NCBI GenBank assembly: GCA_038320345.1
Contig: JBBQED010000011.1
Location: 48,817 to 112,816, forward strand
Length of the DNA stretch: 64,000 nucleotides
DNA from: JBBQED01 sp038320345
Lineage (GTDB): Bacteria; Bacteroidota; Bacteroidia; AKYH767-A; OLB10
Reading direction: 5' to 3'
Shown here piece by piece: positions 1 through 8,711 of this stretch. A program made the position numbers and the translations under genes. The stretch's first letter is position 1, and each line of letters opens with the position of its first letter. A model generated the notes under the pieces. The model worked only from the letters and a program-made list of their open reading frames with translations, had not been told where the DNA came from and made no database searches.

Positions 1-2405
1 TTGATGAAGAACTTACTGGAATTGCTTTTTTTATCAAAGATGTAACCACTCGTTGGAAATTTAATCAGGTGGATTTATTGGAGAACAGAGTGATGGAACA
101 AGCGTTTCGTCATCAAGATCTGAATGAAGTATTGTACACTTTACTTTCTGGTATTGAAGATCTGATACCAGGAATGCATTGTTACAGTACATTAAGAAAT
201 GGAGATTTATTAGAATGGTTGGTAGCCCCTCGACTTTCACGCGGAGTGATGAAGGCTATTCCGAAAATTCCTATTGGTCCGAATATGGCTTCTTGCGGTA
301 CGGCTGCTTATACTGGAAAACCGGTACTCGTGATGGATATTCGTCAGAGTGATTATTGGGTTGATTTCAGAGATGCTACGATCTTATATGGCTATGAAAG
401 TTGTCTTGCGTTTCCAATTCTAAATGCGAAAAGTGAAGTGATTGGTACTATCGGTGCCATGTACCATAAAGCCAATTCCGCTAATGACTTCGATCTGGAA
501 CTCCTCGATCGAGCTGTACGAATTACAGCGATCCTCATGGAGAAATACGTGACTGAAAAAAATCTTACGCTTCAAAATAAAAAGATTAGTGAAATCAGTA
601 ATGCTATTCCAGGTATAATTTTCGAAGTATCAGGTGATGTGAATGGTAATAGAAAGTTTACATATTTCAGCGACAAGGTAATGGATCATTTGGGATATGC
701 CCCAGATGAACTTATTGGAAACTATAATGCTATCTGGGCATGTATTCACCCTCAAGATCTTCCACTCGTTCAATCATCTCTCGCAGATAGTATCCGTGAT
801 TCTACATTGTGGAATCAACAATTCAGAGTCAATAAAAAAGGAGAGACGGCCTATAGATGGTTTCGCGTAAATGCACAACATAATCGTAACGCTGAAGGTG
901 GATCTTCTTCTCAAGGAACTTTTACAGATATAACAGAGCTTAAAGAGAATGAACTGTCATTGTTAGAGGCCAAGGAGAGTCTGAATGGTGTTATTAATTC
1001 TATGAACGATTTCATTTGTGAAATCTCAGGTGATGGAGTGATCATGAATGTGTGGTCCGACGATGAATCGAAACTAGTTGCACCCGTAAAGGAAATTATT
1101 GGCAAGAAAGTGGAAGCACTTGCTTCTGCAGAAATTGCTGCTGCCTACTATGAAAATGCTGAGAAAGCATTGCAGACTGGTAAACCCCAGGAGTTCGAGT
1201 ATGAAATGTTTATTCATAACAAGAATCGGAATTATAAAGCTAGAGTAGGTTTGATTCAGAAGGTCTCTGTTTCTGCAGCGCATTTCTATGTGACGATTCA
1301 GAATATTACAGAGAATAAAAGAAAAGAGCTGATTATCAGTAAGCAGCAAACCATTATCAGAAAAGCAGGTGAGCTTGCAAAAGTGGGCGCCTTTGAATTC
1401 AATATAAATACCCATGAATTGATTTGGTCGGATCAATTGTATGAGATCTTTGGAATTGATAAATCTATTGCTCCTGAAGATTTGTATAATGCATATATCG
1501 CACGTATTCATCCTGATGATATTACCGCATTGAATCAGAAAGTCGCTTTGGCGCTGCAGAAAGGAGAGAATTATTCCGGTGAACACCGAATCGTTTTGGA
1601 TGATGGCACTGAAAAGTGGGTAAATGGAAAATCAGAAGTGATGATGGATGATGAAAAGAATCCCGCTTTCATTACTGGGATTTGTCAGGATATAACCGAG
1701 AATAAAAATGCAGAGAAAAAGATTCTGCAAAATCTCCAAGAAAAAGAAAATCTAATCCGCGAAATAAAGCATCTCGCAAAAAATAATCTTGGCATCATCG
1801 CTAGCTTGCTTCAACTTCAACAGCTTTATCATCCAGAAGGTTTTACGGCTAAAATGTTGCAGCAGAGTCAGAGCCAGCTGAAAAGTATGTCACTAATTCA
1901 TGATAAACTTTTCTATGTCAACGACTCTTCGCATGTAAATTTCAGTGCGTATATCAATGAAATTGCGAATGATGTCATGAATGCATTTCCGAATCCCGAT
2001 GCAGCAATCACCATCGAATCTGAAATTGAAGAAGTCACTTTCGATATTGCTTATGCAGTGCCTTGCGGATTAATTGTAAATGAATTACTCACTAACGTTT
2101 TCCGTTATGCATTTAAAGGACGGAAAGAAGGAGTAGTGAAGATTACACTGATGAAAGCCGATGATTTGAATTGTTTGCTGGAAGTGCAGGATAACGGTAT
2201 TGGATTACCGAAAGATTTTAATGAGGAAAAATCAGGGAGCCTGGGGATGAATTTGATTCGGACGCTTGCGCATCAGATGAATGGAAAAATTTTCGTTTCA
2301 GGAGAAAACGGCACTCGAGTTACACTTGAGTTTCCAATTGATCAGCATAAAAATAAAGAAGTGGATTCCTACATTCAGGAAACAGCTTCTACGCCTTTGA
2401 TCTGA
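1..2405 (+). CDS. Multi-PAS/GAF sensor histidine kinase, 5' end outside window
   Basis: Sensor kinase of the HisKA_2 type. The reading frame is open to the left edge: codons from base 3 encode the end of a PAS-like domain (GIAFFIKDVT), so the GTG at 69 is probably internal and the true start lies upstream. Counting from 69, I see a GAF-like domain (about 15-160), three PAS/PAC units (about 170-293, 300-415, 430-550), a dimerisation domain with the phospho-acceptor His near 568 (REIKHLAKNNL), and an ATPase domain with an N box (VNELLTN), DNGIGLP and GSLGMNL. No membrane segment is seen in the visible part, so this portion looks cytoplasmic. No receiver domain follows. The ligand and partner regulator are unknown. 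The 3' end overlaps the convergent NifU-like gene by 31 nt. Confidence 0.9.
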   Translation, partial: DEELTGIAFFIKDVTTRWKFNQVDLLENRVMEQAFRHQDLNEVLYTLLSGIEDLIPGMHCYSTLRNGDLLEWLVAPRLSRGVMKAIPKIPIGPNMASCGTAAYTGKPVLVMDIRQSDYWVDFRDATILYGYESCLAFPILNAKSEVIGTIGAMYHKANSANDFDLELLDRAVRITAILMEKYVTEKNLTLQNKKISEISNAIPGIIFEVSGDVNGNRKFTYFSDKVMDHLGYAPDELIGNYNAIWACIHPQDLPLVQSSLADSIRDSTLWNQQFRVNKKGETAYRWFRVNAQHNRNAEGGSSSQGTFTDITELKENELSLLEAKESLNGVINSMNDFICEISGDGVIMNVWSDDESKLVAPVKEIIGKKVEALASAEIAAAYYENAEKALQTGKPQEFEYEMFIHNKNRNYKARVGLIQKVSVSAAHFYVTIQNITENKRKELIISKQQTIIRKAGELAKVGAFEFNINTHELIWSDQLYEIFGIDKSIAPEDLYNAYIARIHPDDITALNQKVALALQKGENYSGEHRIVLDDGTEKWVNGKSEVMMDDEKNPAFITGICQDITENKNAEKKILQNLQEKENLIREIKHLAKNNLGIIASLLQLQQLYHPEGFTAKMLQQSQSQLKSMSLIHDKLFYVNDSSHVNFSAYINEIANDVMNAFPNPDAAITIESEIEEVTFDIAYAVPCGLIVNELLTNVFRYAFKGRKEGVVKITLMKADDLNCLLEVQDNGIGLPKDFNEEKSGSLGMNLIRTLAHQMNGKIFVSGENGTRVTLEFPIDQHKNKEVDSYIQETASTPLI

Positions 2406-2614
2406 GGAATTGCCTTGAGAATAGATTGTTCAATTCCTGCTTTCAAAGTCATCAGACTCATGGAACAGGAACTACAGGCACCTTCTAGGCGCACTCTAAC
2501 GATCATATCATCTGTTAATTCTACAAAGCTAACATTACCATTATCTGCTTCCAGATAAGGACGTAACTGTGAAAGTGTTTCTTCAATGCGGGTAATTATT
2601 GCCTGCTCTTGCAT
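2375..2614 (-). CDS. NifU-like C-terminal domain protein (Fe-S scaffold/carrier)
   Basis: A 79-residue protein made only of the NifU C-terminal domain, which binds or transfers iron-sulfur clusters. The CxxC pair is C47/C50 in GACSSCSM. I chose the ATG at 2614 because the frame upstream of it overlaps the end of the Mrp gene and looks unrelated to the family, while MQEQ begins a normal helical start. It sits 7 nt downstream of the Mrp stop codon, so the two are very likely cotranscribed and both act in Fe-S cluster assembly. Its end runs 31 nt into the convergent kinase gene. Confidence 0.85.
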   Translation of the reverse strand: MQEQAIITRIEETLSQLRPYLEADNGNVSFVELTDDMIVRVRLEGACSSCSMSLMTLKAGIEQSILKAIPQIKGVEAVS

Positions 2615-2621
2615 GACGGTG

Positions 2622-3722
2622 CTAGTATCCAATTGATTCAAGGGGTTTACTTGCTGAGTGATTAGCGTTTCTAATAGCAACTTGTTGTGCGAGGTTGCCA
2701 GCAATGGTGAGAAATGATAAAGCTGCAGGATGGTTGATGTCGGTCACTACAGGTTTTCCTGCATCGCCGCCTTCACAAATACTTTGTACTAACGGAATTT
2801 CTCCGAGGAAAGGAACATTTAACTCTTCCGCTAAACTGCGACAACCACCTTTGCCAAAAAGGTAATATTTATTTTCTGGTAATTCAGCAGGTGTGAAGTA
2901 GGACATGTTTTCAATCAACCCGAGGATAGGAACATTTATAGCATCCATGCGGAACATCGCCAACCCTTTTTTAGCATCCGATAAGGCTACATGTTGAGGT
3001 GTTGAAATGATGACTGCTCCTGTTAAGGGAACCATTGAGACTAAACTCAAATGAACATCTCCAGTACCAGGAGGAAGATCGATAAACATATAATCTAACT
3101 CACCCCAATCTGCATCAGAAAAAAGCTGACGTAATGCTTTTGATGCCATCGGTCCTCTCCAAACAATTGCTTGAGAAGGATCCGCCATAAATCCAATGGA
3201 CAATAATTTCACTCCGTAATTTTCTGCGGGAACCATTAGCTGTTTGCCATCTACTTCCCGTAAGTATAAACGTTCATGTTCCAACCCAAACATGATAGGC
3301 TGGGAGGGACCATAAATATCTGCATCAATCAATCCAACACGTGCGCCTGTTTGAGCCATTGCAACTGCTAGGTTTGCAGCTACTGTTGATTTTCCTACAC
3401 CTCCTTTTCCGGAAGCTATGGCAATAATGTTTTTTACACCCGGAAGTAATTCATTTTTCTGACTTCGTTGTGAAGTTACTTTCGCGGTCATATTTACCGT
3501 AATCTCCGCTTCTGGATCAACAAAATGAATGATTGCATTTCTACATGCATTTGCAATGAGTTCTTTCAAAGGACAAGCAGGAGTGGTAAGTACCACTGTA
3601 AAACTTACTTTCTTTCCGTCGATCTGAATATCTTCAATCATATTCAGCGTCACCAGATCTTTCTTTAGATCCGGTTCCTCCACATTGCCTAAAGCCTCTA
3701 AAACCTGCTCTTTAGTAATCAT
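2622..3722 (-). CDS. mrp: Mrp/ApbC/NBP35-family P-loop ATPase, Fe-S carrier
   Basis: A 366-residue protein with an N-terminal MIP18/DUF59-type domain (about 1-90), then a P-loop NTPase with the deviant Walker A GKGGVGKST near 105-113 and switch motifs typical of Mrp proteins (DADIYGPSQP, DLPPGTGD). Family members bind and pass on [4Fe-4S] clusters. The usual CxxC after ENMS in enterobacterial Mrp is not present: the segment reads ENMSYFTPAELPENKYY with only one Cys nearby (GGC). I believe this is common in Bacteroidota. The NifU-like gene follows 7 nt downstream. A TAACTTTG promoter box lies about 50 nt upstream of the ATG. Confidence 0.92.
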   Translation of the reverse strand: MITKEQVLEALGNVEEPDLKKDLVTLNMIEDIQIDGKKVSFTVVLTTPACPLKELIANACRNAIIHFVDPEAEITVNMTAKVTSQRSQKNELLPGVKNIIAIASGKGGVGKSTVAANLAVAMAQTGARVGLIDADIYGPSQPIMFGLEHERLYLREVDGKQLMVPAENYGVKLLSIGFMADPSQAIVWRGPMASKALRQLFSDADWGELDYMFIDLPPGTGDVHLSLVSMVPLTGAVIISTPQHVALSDAKKGLAMFRMDAINVPILGLIENMSYFTPAELPENKYYLFGKGGCRSLAEELNVPFLGEIPLVQSICEGGDAGKPVVTDINHPAALSFLTIAGNLAQQVAIRNANHSASKPLESIGY

Positions 3723-3774
3723 AAGATAAAACCTTATTTGTATTTAGAACAATTAAAAACAAAAAACGATAGTA

Positions 3775-3782
3775 CAAAGTTA
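3775..3782 (-). promoter_or_regulatory. Bacteroidota -7 box (TAACTTTG) for mrp
   Basis: On the minus strand this matches TAnnTTTG and lies about 52 nt upstream of the mrp start. No clear TTG is found 18-21 nt further upstream, so only half of the promoter is supported. Confidence 0.4.
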
Positions 3783-3864
3783 ATGATTGATCTGCCTTCT
3801 TTATCAGGTATTGAATTTTATAATGATCTGCCTTCGCATAGAAGCCAATTGAATAACAACTAAA

Positions 3865-3895
3865 TAAAAAACTGCCCCTGAAAACAGAGACAGTT
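3865..3895 (-). terminator. Rho-independent terminator of the DUF6580-like gene
   Basis: On the minus strand an 11-bp stem (AACTGTCTCTG / CAGGGGCAGTT, two G-U pairs) with a TTTT loop is followed directly by a run of T. It lies about 20 nt past the stop codon of the gene ending at 3917. Confidence 0.85.
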
Positions 3896-3916
3896 CATAT
3901 CAATGCTTAATGATAA

Positions 3917-4468
3917 TTAGATTTTTTTACGGCTTAACGATGGAACTGCCCATTGAACTAAGGCAAATCCTGCGAAGAATACCAGATTGTAAAATAAATC
4001 ACCCATTAAAGTACCTCTAAAGAATGGAATTGCTGCAATATAACAGTCTGCCAGTCCTTTAGCAGTGTATCCATATAAGCCCACCGTCCAGCAACCAAAA
4101 TTTGTGATGGTAAAGAATAAGATCGAACTCACTAAAGATGCTACCATGATAGTTTGGCGCTGTTCACGTCCCCTGAGGAAGAATCCGATACAAGTGATGA
4201 GGGCAAAACTTCCATATACCCAGATCATCTGATCGTGGAAACCAGTGCCGTTAATGAGTTGTAAGAGAATGTCGCTCAGGAACATGGCAAGCATTGGAAT
4301 AAGGAATGCCTGTTTTTTATCCTGAATATAAGTTCCTCCAAAAAGAGCCATCGCTCCAATAGGGGCAAAATTTAAAGGATGAGGAATCAAACGGCAAAAT
4401 GCTCCTAAAAGAATGAAGCCAATCACCACTTTGGTGCGTTTGTCGGAAGGGATTTGGAGATTCAACAT
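3917..4468 (-). CDS. DUF6580-like integral membrane protein
   Basis: A 183-residue polytopic membrane protein with about five hydrophobic segments. It carries the run I associate with DUF6580: an N-terminal RLIPHPLNFAPIGAMALFGG, a central FLSDILLQ, an FTITNFG segment, and a C-terminal IPFFRGTLMGDLFYN. The function of the family is not known to me; the arrangement resembles small substrate-binding membrane subunits of vitamin or cobalamin transporters, but that is only a resemblance. It is a single-gene unit: 68 nt separate it from aroE and a strong terminator follows. A near-consensus TATATTCG box lies about 22 nt before the start. Confidence 0.7.
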   Translation of the reverse strand: MLNLQIPSDKRTKVVIGFILLGAFCRLIPHPLNFAPIGAMALFGGTYIQDKKQAFLIPMLAMFLSDILLQLINGTGFHDQMIWVYGSFALITCIGFFLRGREQRQTIMVASLVSSILFFTITNFGCWTVGLYGYTAKGLADCYIAAIPFFRGTLMGDLFYNLVFFAGFALVQWAVPSLSRKKI

Positions 4469-4536
4469 AGTTCAGATTTGAATGGTACGAATATACTACG
4501 ATCTGTTTATTTATTGGCTAATATTTTTAAACACAT

Positions 4537-5286
4537 CTAAGAAGCATTTGTTTTAGCATTCCAAATTTTCCAAGCTGCTTCTGCCTGACAGATTAGCATT
4601 GCATATCCGTTACTTACCTGAGACCCTTTTTCTATTCCTTTTTGCATGAACATTGTTGTCGCCGGATTATAAACTAGATCAAATAGAAGATGTTGAGCTG
4701 AAAGAGCTGTATAAGGAATCTCTGGAGCCAAATGAATGTCAGGAGTGGTTCCTAATGGAGTAGTATTTATGAGAAGGGGATGCGCTGAAATTAAATCTTC
4801 GTTCAGTTCTTCATAGCGCAGAAACGCAGATCCTGTTTTTGATCTGCTGACTATTCGATAAGTAATGCCAAGATCTTTTAAAACCATAGCAACCGCTTTT
4901 GAAGCACCTCCACTACCGAGGATTAAGGCAGCACGATGATGTGATTTTAATAAAGGAAGGAGAGTTTCTTTGAAACCAATATAATCAGTATTGTAGCCCA
5001 TGAGTTTTCCGTCATCATCTCTGACTACTGTATTCACTGCACCTATTTTCTCTGCTTCAGTTGAGAGGGAATTCAAAAAAGGAAGGATCGCTTCTTTATA
5101 AGGAATGGTAACATTAAATCCTGCGGGTTGAATTCCAGAGAGTACTTCAGGTAAATCGGAAATGTTTTTTAATTCAAGATTAATGTAACTACAATCTTCA
5201 CGCCCTTCTTTCAGAAATTTCTCTGTGAAATAAACTTTCGAAAAAGAATGCGTTAACGGATATCCCAGCAACCCATAAATCGGCAT
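4537..5286 (-). CDS. aroE: Shikimate dehydrogenase
   Basis: Converts 3-dehydroshikimate to shikimate with NADPH in aromatic amino acid synthesis. At 249 residues it is slightly shorter than most AroE proteins. Visible signatures: the shikimate-binding loop LTHSFSK, the catalytic lysine K64 in NVTIPYKE, the aspartate D101 in GYNTDYIGF, the NADP-binding GSGGASKA near 123 and NTTPLG. Its ATG overlaps the stop of the DedA gene by one base (TGATG), so translation is probably coupled. It is the last gene of a five-gene minus-strand operon that starts at 8532. Confidence 0.93.
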   Translation of the reverse strand: MPIYGLLGYPLTHSFSKVYFTEKFLKEGREDCSYINLELKNISDLPEVLSGIQPAGFNVTIPYKEAILPFLNSLSTEAEKIGAVNTVVRDDDGKLMGYNTDYIGFKETLLPLLKSHHRAALILGSGGASKAVAMVLKDLGITYRIVSRSKTGSAFLRYEELNEDLISAHPLLINTTPLGTTPDIHLAPEIPYTALSAQHLLFDLVYNPATTMFMQKGIEKGSQVSNGYAMLICQAEAAWKIWNAKTNAS

Positions 5287-5933
5287 CAGGCTTTTGAGAA
5301 ACGTAGTTTAATGAATTCGTACACCATAGGCAGAATTGAAACTATGATGATCAGAATCACAACTACTTCAAAATGTTGTTTCACCCATTCCATCTGCCCA
5401 AAGAAATAACCACAAACAGTCATGCTAGTGATCCATAAAAATCCGCCGGCAATATCATAAGGCAAGAACTTTGTTTTATAACTCATCTTCCCTAATCCAG
5501 CAACAAAAGGAGTAAAGGTTCTTACAATTGGTACAAAACGAGCCATGATGATGGCCTTTGTTCCGTACTTCTCGAAAAAACCATGTGTCTTATCAATATA
5601 CTCTTGTTTCACTAATCGTTTATTATTGATTTTCATCTCCGTGGCTTTCACACCAAAAAAACGTCCGATAGCATAATTGAGATTATCTCCTGCAACAGCC
5701 GCTACAACGAGGATCGCAATGAGCATATAGATATTTAATCCCGTTTCTTCATTCGCTGACAATGCACCAGCAGCAAACAATAGTGAATCACCAGGAAGGA
5801 AAGGCATTACTACTAAACCTGTTTCTACAAAAATGATTAGAAAGAGAATTCCATACACCATCACGCCATAATCACTTACCATTACAGCAAGATGATCGTT
5901 GATATGCAGAATAAAATCAATAAGATCTCTCAT
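5286..5933 (-). CDS. DedA/SNARE-associated family membrane protein
   Basis: A 215-residue inner-membrane protein of the DedA family, proposed to flip or transport lipids and needed for membrane homeostasis. The family signature is present: an N-terminal E-x-G-L segment (VETGLVVMPFLPGDSLL), the G-D-N-x-x-Y motif in AGDNLNYAIGR, and the F-x-R-[FV]-x-P-x-x-R-T motif in MARFVPIVRTFTPFVAG. About five membrane segments are seen. It lies 12 nt downstream of the rhodanese gene and overlaps aroE by one base. Which lipid it acts on cannot be told. Confidence 0.9.
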   Translation of the reverse strand: MRDLIDFILHINDHLAVMVSDYGVMVYGILFLIIFVETGLVVMPFLPGDSLLFAAGALSANEETGLNIYMLIAILVVAAVAGDNLNYAIGRFFGVKATEMKINNKRLVKQEYIDKTHGFFEKYGTKAIIMARFVPIVRTFTPFVAGLGKMSYKTKFLPYDIAGGFLWITSMTVCGYFFGQMEWVKQHFEVVVILIIIVSILPMVYEFIKLRFSKA

Positions 5934-5945
5934 ACTCAGTTACTA

Positions 5946-6263
5946 TTAATAAGTTGATAAGGTAGGATCAATTTCTTTTACCCACGCTAGTATCCCACCT
6001 TTTAGATTATATAAGTTTTCGAAACCAAATCTTTTTTCTAGTTCATTGATAGCAGCAGCACTTCGAGCACCACTTCTGCAATGAATAATGACTGGAATTG
6101 TTTTGCTAATATTATCTACTCCTGAAAGTAAATCACCTAAGGGCAACAATTCTCCATTAATATTACAAACATCAAATTCATGAGGTTCTCTAACATCGAT
6201 TAGTTGAAACTCTGCACCAGAGTCCATCATTTCCTTTAGTTCGACAACAGTTTTTTCTTTCAT
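5946..6263 (-). CDS. Single-domain rhodanese-like protein
   Basis: A 105-residue cytoplasmic protein consisting of one rhodanese domain. The catalytic cysteine is C62 in the active-site loop HCRSGARS, and the LIDVREPHEF motif near residue 21 is typical. Single-domain rhodaneses carry sulfur as persulfide. Its gene lies 11 nt downstream of the phosphosulfolactate synthase-like gene, so a link with sulfur metabolism is possible but not shown. Confidence 0.88.
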   Translation of the reverse strand: MKEKTVVELKEMMDSGAEFQLIDVREPHEFDVCNINGELLPLGDLLSGVDNISKTIPVIIHCRSGARSAAAINELEKRFGFENLYNLKGGILAWVKEIDPTLSTY

Positions 6264-6274
6264 GGTAGATCTTT

Positions 6275-7114
6275 TTAAACTGTTGCTGATTTTTTTGAAT
6301 CGATCATTCTTTCATCCATATTTGAAGGAGGATTGTGCATGGATTTGTCGAGGTATTGGAAGAATGTATCACTTCTTAAACCAAGGCGCAATGTTTCAAG
6401 CGCAATGACTTCTATCGGTGCAATATTTCCAAGATTTACATTCGCACCAAAATGTTTAATGAAGTACGCTTGTTGCGATTTCTGCGGTGCTTCCCAGATA
6501 ATTTTCTCTGGAGCTACTTTCGCCACAATTTTATTGATGAGTACTACATGGGCTTTACCATTTGGGCGATAAATTCCAACTGTTCCACTTTCACGAGCTT
6601 CTGCAATCACTTTCCATGCACCAGCTTGTAATTCCGCCAGCATCATTTCAATCCATTTATTAGGGCGAATCAGAATTCCTTCTTCTTTCGATCCTACTTC
6701 ACTAATCACCGTAACACGTTTGCATAAACGGTGGATATAATGGCATTTTTCATTGTGAGGCATGGTAATCGAGCCGTCGGAAATCTCACAATACTCCATT
6801 TTATAACGATCGAGTAATCGAAGGTAATCTTCAAACTGTCCGCGAACAATAAACGCTTCCAAGAGTGTTCCTCCGAAGTAAACCGGAACTTTTGCCTCTT
6901 TAAAAAATGCCAGTTTTCGCTCTAGCTGAGTAGTAACTACCGCGCTTCCGAAACCAAGCTTTACAATATCTACAAAAGGTCCAGAGGATTCGAGCATATC
7001 TTCACACTCACGAATGCTCAAGCCTTTATCCATCACCATCGTTAAACCAGCTTTACGCGGTTTTTCATAACGTTCAGGCAGATGTGTTAATTCAAAGTTA
7101 TTCATCACAATCAC
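6275..7114 (-). CDS. comA: Phosphosulfolactate synthase-like protein (ComA family)
   Basis: A 279-residue TIM-barrel protein of the ComA family. Characterised members add sulfite to phosphoenolpyruvate to make phosphosulfolactate, the first step of coenzyme M synthesis in methanogens. Visible features are typical: KAGLTMVMDKG near the N terminus, DIVKLGFGSA, PVYFGGTLLEAF, YCEISDGSI, and GANVNLGNIAP near the C terminus. Coenzyme M itself is not expected in this phylum, so the product probably feeds another sulfonate or has a changed role. The ATG at 7114 overlaps the TPR gene stop (ATGA); a second ATG lies three codons in. Confidence 0.8.
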   Translation of the reverse strand: MIVMNNFELTHLPERYEKPRKAGLTMVMDKGLSIRECEDMLESSGPFVDIVKLGFGSAVVTTQLERKLAFFKEAKVPVYFGGTLLEAFIVRGQFEDYLRLLDRYKMEYCEISDGSITMPHNEKCHYIHRLCKRVTVISEVGSKEEGILIRPNKWIEMMLAELQAGAWKVIAEARESGTVGIYRPNGKAHVVLINKIVAKVAPEKIIWEAPQKSQQAYFIKHFGANVNLGNIAPIEVIALETLRLGLRSDTFFQYLDKSMHNPPSNMDERMIDSKKSATV

Positions 7115-8532
7115 ATACGTTTTTGACCGATAATCATCTGAACCATCGGATCAGCCTCCATACCGGGTACTATTTCAAACATAAGACCATAAATACCGGG
7201 GTCTTTTTCCAGTGCTTTCTCTAACTGCTGGTAGGATTCCTGTAGGTAGCCCGACTGATAGAGGTAGCAAACATGACGATAAAACATTTCTGCATTATCC
7301 GGATGATAGAGCATTGCAGCATTCAGTAATTCAGTGGCCTCTGCTGCTCTGTTTAATTCGCCAAGTAAATCAGCAAAAGCCAACCAGCCTTCTGTATTTT
7401 CCGGATCGAAATCTATTACCTTCCGATAACAATCTTCGGCTTCCAAGAAATTACCCAAACGGTATTCGCAATCACCCATAGCCAGCCAGTAATCACCGTG
7501 CTGATTATCGAGTTCAAGCGCTTTCTTAATATAATGCATGGCTTCATACCAGCGTTCCTCTTCTTCAAAAGTAACTCCGATTCCGTACCAGGCTTGCGCC
7601 ATCTCCGGTGCCATTTTAACTGCTTTTTTATAATACGTTCTGGCTTCTTCGAACTGTTGTAGTTGCTCAAGACATTCACCAATATTGTAATAGGTAAATG
7701 CATCAGGCTGGCAATATTCGAATGCCATTTTATAACGAACTATGGCATCTTCAAACCGTTCCAACATCGATAGCGATTGAGCCATGTCGAGGTGTGCCGG
7801 TGCAAAGTCTTCTTTGATCAATAAACAATAATCGTAAGCATGTAAAGCCTTATCGTAATCTCCAGCTTTAGCATGGATCTCTCCGAGATAATACCAGAGC
7901 ATGTATGAATAAGGATGTTCATCAATCAGTTTATTAAAGAAATCTACTCCTTCTTTTAAACGTCGACTGAATTCAAGACTCACAATCACTTCTTCCATCG
8001 CCACTTCATTCGCAGGATTTTCAAGAAGGCATAACTTATAATAGTCAACGGCCTTACTGAAATCCGCCATGTTTTGATAGGTGATTGCCAGACTTAAGAA
8101 AATATCATCCTTCTGCTCATCAGCTAATTCAAGTGCTTTTCGAAAACTGGCTACTGCTCTAGGATATTGTTCTAGTGCATTATATATGTTTCCTCGGATG
8201 AGGTGCACATCAATATCAAAAGGATTTACATGTTCTACCTTTTCAAGTAATCGTAAAGCATCTTCTTCTTTTCCCATGAGGGCAAAAAGATGGGCTTCTT
8301 TCAAAGTAAAACTAACCGATTGCGGGTGCAGCGAATGAGCATAACGGGTCACGTCAAGCGCTTTATCGTAATCTAATGCATCCGTAAAGTGATCAATAAT
8401 TTTAAGTAAGGCATCTACATCAAAAAAGTAGCGCTCCTTCCGGCGTCTCATTTCCTCATAGCGCCTGATAGAACTGCTCAGAAAATCTTTATTTTCTTCG
8501 TTGTTCTCCAGGTCGTCATCTTCTTCCTGCAT
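7111..8532 (-). CDS. Tetratricopeptide repeat protein
   Basis: A 473-residue, probably cytoplasmic protein built almost entirely of TPR helix pairs; repeats with the usual W/L-G-Y-A-F/A-P spacing run from about residue 50 to 440 (for example YNALEQYPRAVASFRKALEL and YKMAFEYCQPDAFTYYNIGE). The N terminus is very acidic (about 18 residues rich in D and E). No signal peptide or enzyme motif is seen. It is probably a scaffold; the partner is unknown. It is the first gene of the operon TPR - ComA-like - rhodanese - DedA - aroE and overlaps the next gene by 4 nt. A TAACTTTG box lies about 20 nt upstream. Confidence 0.88.
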   Translation of the reverse strand: MQEEDDDLENNEENKDFLSSSIRRYEEMRRRKERYFFDVDALLKIIDHFTDALDYDKALDVTRYAHSLHPQSVSFTLKEAHLFALMGKEEDALRLLEKVEHVNPFDIDVHLIRGNIYNALEQYPRAVASFRKALELADEQKDDIFLSLAITYQNMADFSKAVDYYKLCLLENPANEVAMEEVIVSLEFSRRLKEGVDFFNKLIDEHPYSYMLWYYLGEIHAKAGDYDKALHAYDYCLLIKEDFAPAHLDMAQSLSMLERFEDAIVRYKMAFEYCQPDAFTYYNIGECLEQLQQFEEARTYYKKAVKMAPEMAQAWYGIGVTFEEEERWYEAMHYIKKALELDNQHGDYWLAMGDCEYRLGNFLEAEDCYRKVIDFDPENTEGWLAFADLLGELNRAAEATELLNAAMLYHPDNAEMFYRHVCYLYQSGYLQESYQQLEKALEKDPGIYGLMFEIVPGMEADPMVQMIIGQKRM

Positions 8533-8551
8533 AAAGGCTCTTTAGATAATG

Positions 8552-8559
8552 CAAAGTTA
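8552..8559 (-). promoter_or_regulatory. -7 box (TAACTTTG) for the TPR-aroE operon
   Basis: Matches TAnnTTTG on the minus strand about 20 nt before the TPR start codon. No clear TTG is seen at the right distance upstream. Confidence 0.45.
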
Positions 8560-8629
8560 CGGTTTTTCGACGAGGCGCGTACATTTTTATTTTGATTTGC
8601 GAACCTGGTACTGTTTATCGTGAACCTAT

Positions 8630-8637
8630 TACTTTTG
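8630..8637 (+). promoter_or_regulatory. -7 box (TACTTTTG) for the gene at 8712
   Basis: Matches TAnnTTTG on the plus strand in the divergent spacer, giving a leader of about 70 nt. The upstream half is not clear. Confidence 0.4.
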
Positions 8638-8711
8638 TCTCAGAAAAAGCAGAGAATCAGTGAGTAAGATTCTAAATTAATAGCTTAGAAAATTCTAGTT
8701 AAAAAGTTAAA

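Noticed and set aside
1074..1586. 170-aa minus-strand ORF inside the kinase gene
   Set aside because: Opposite-strand shadow of a well supported coding region, with no domain sense.
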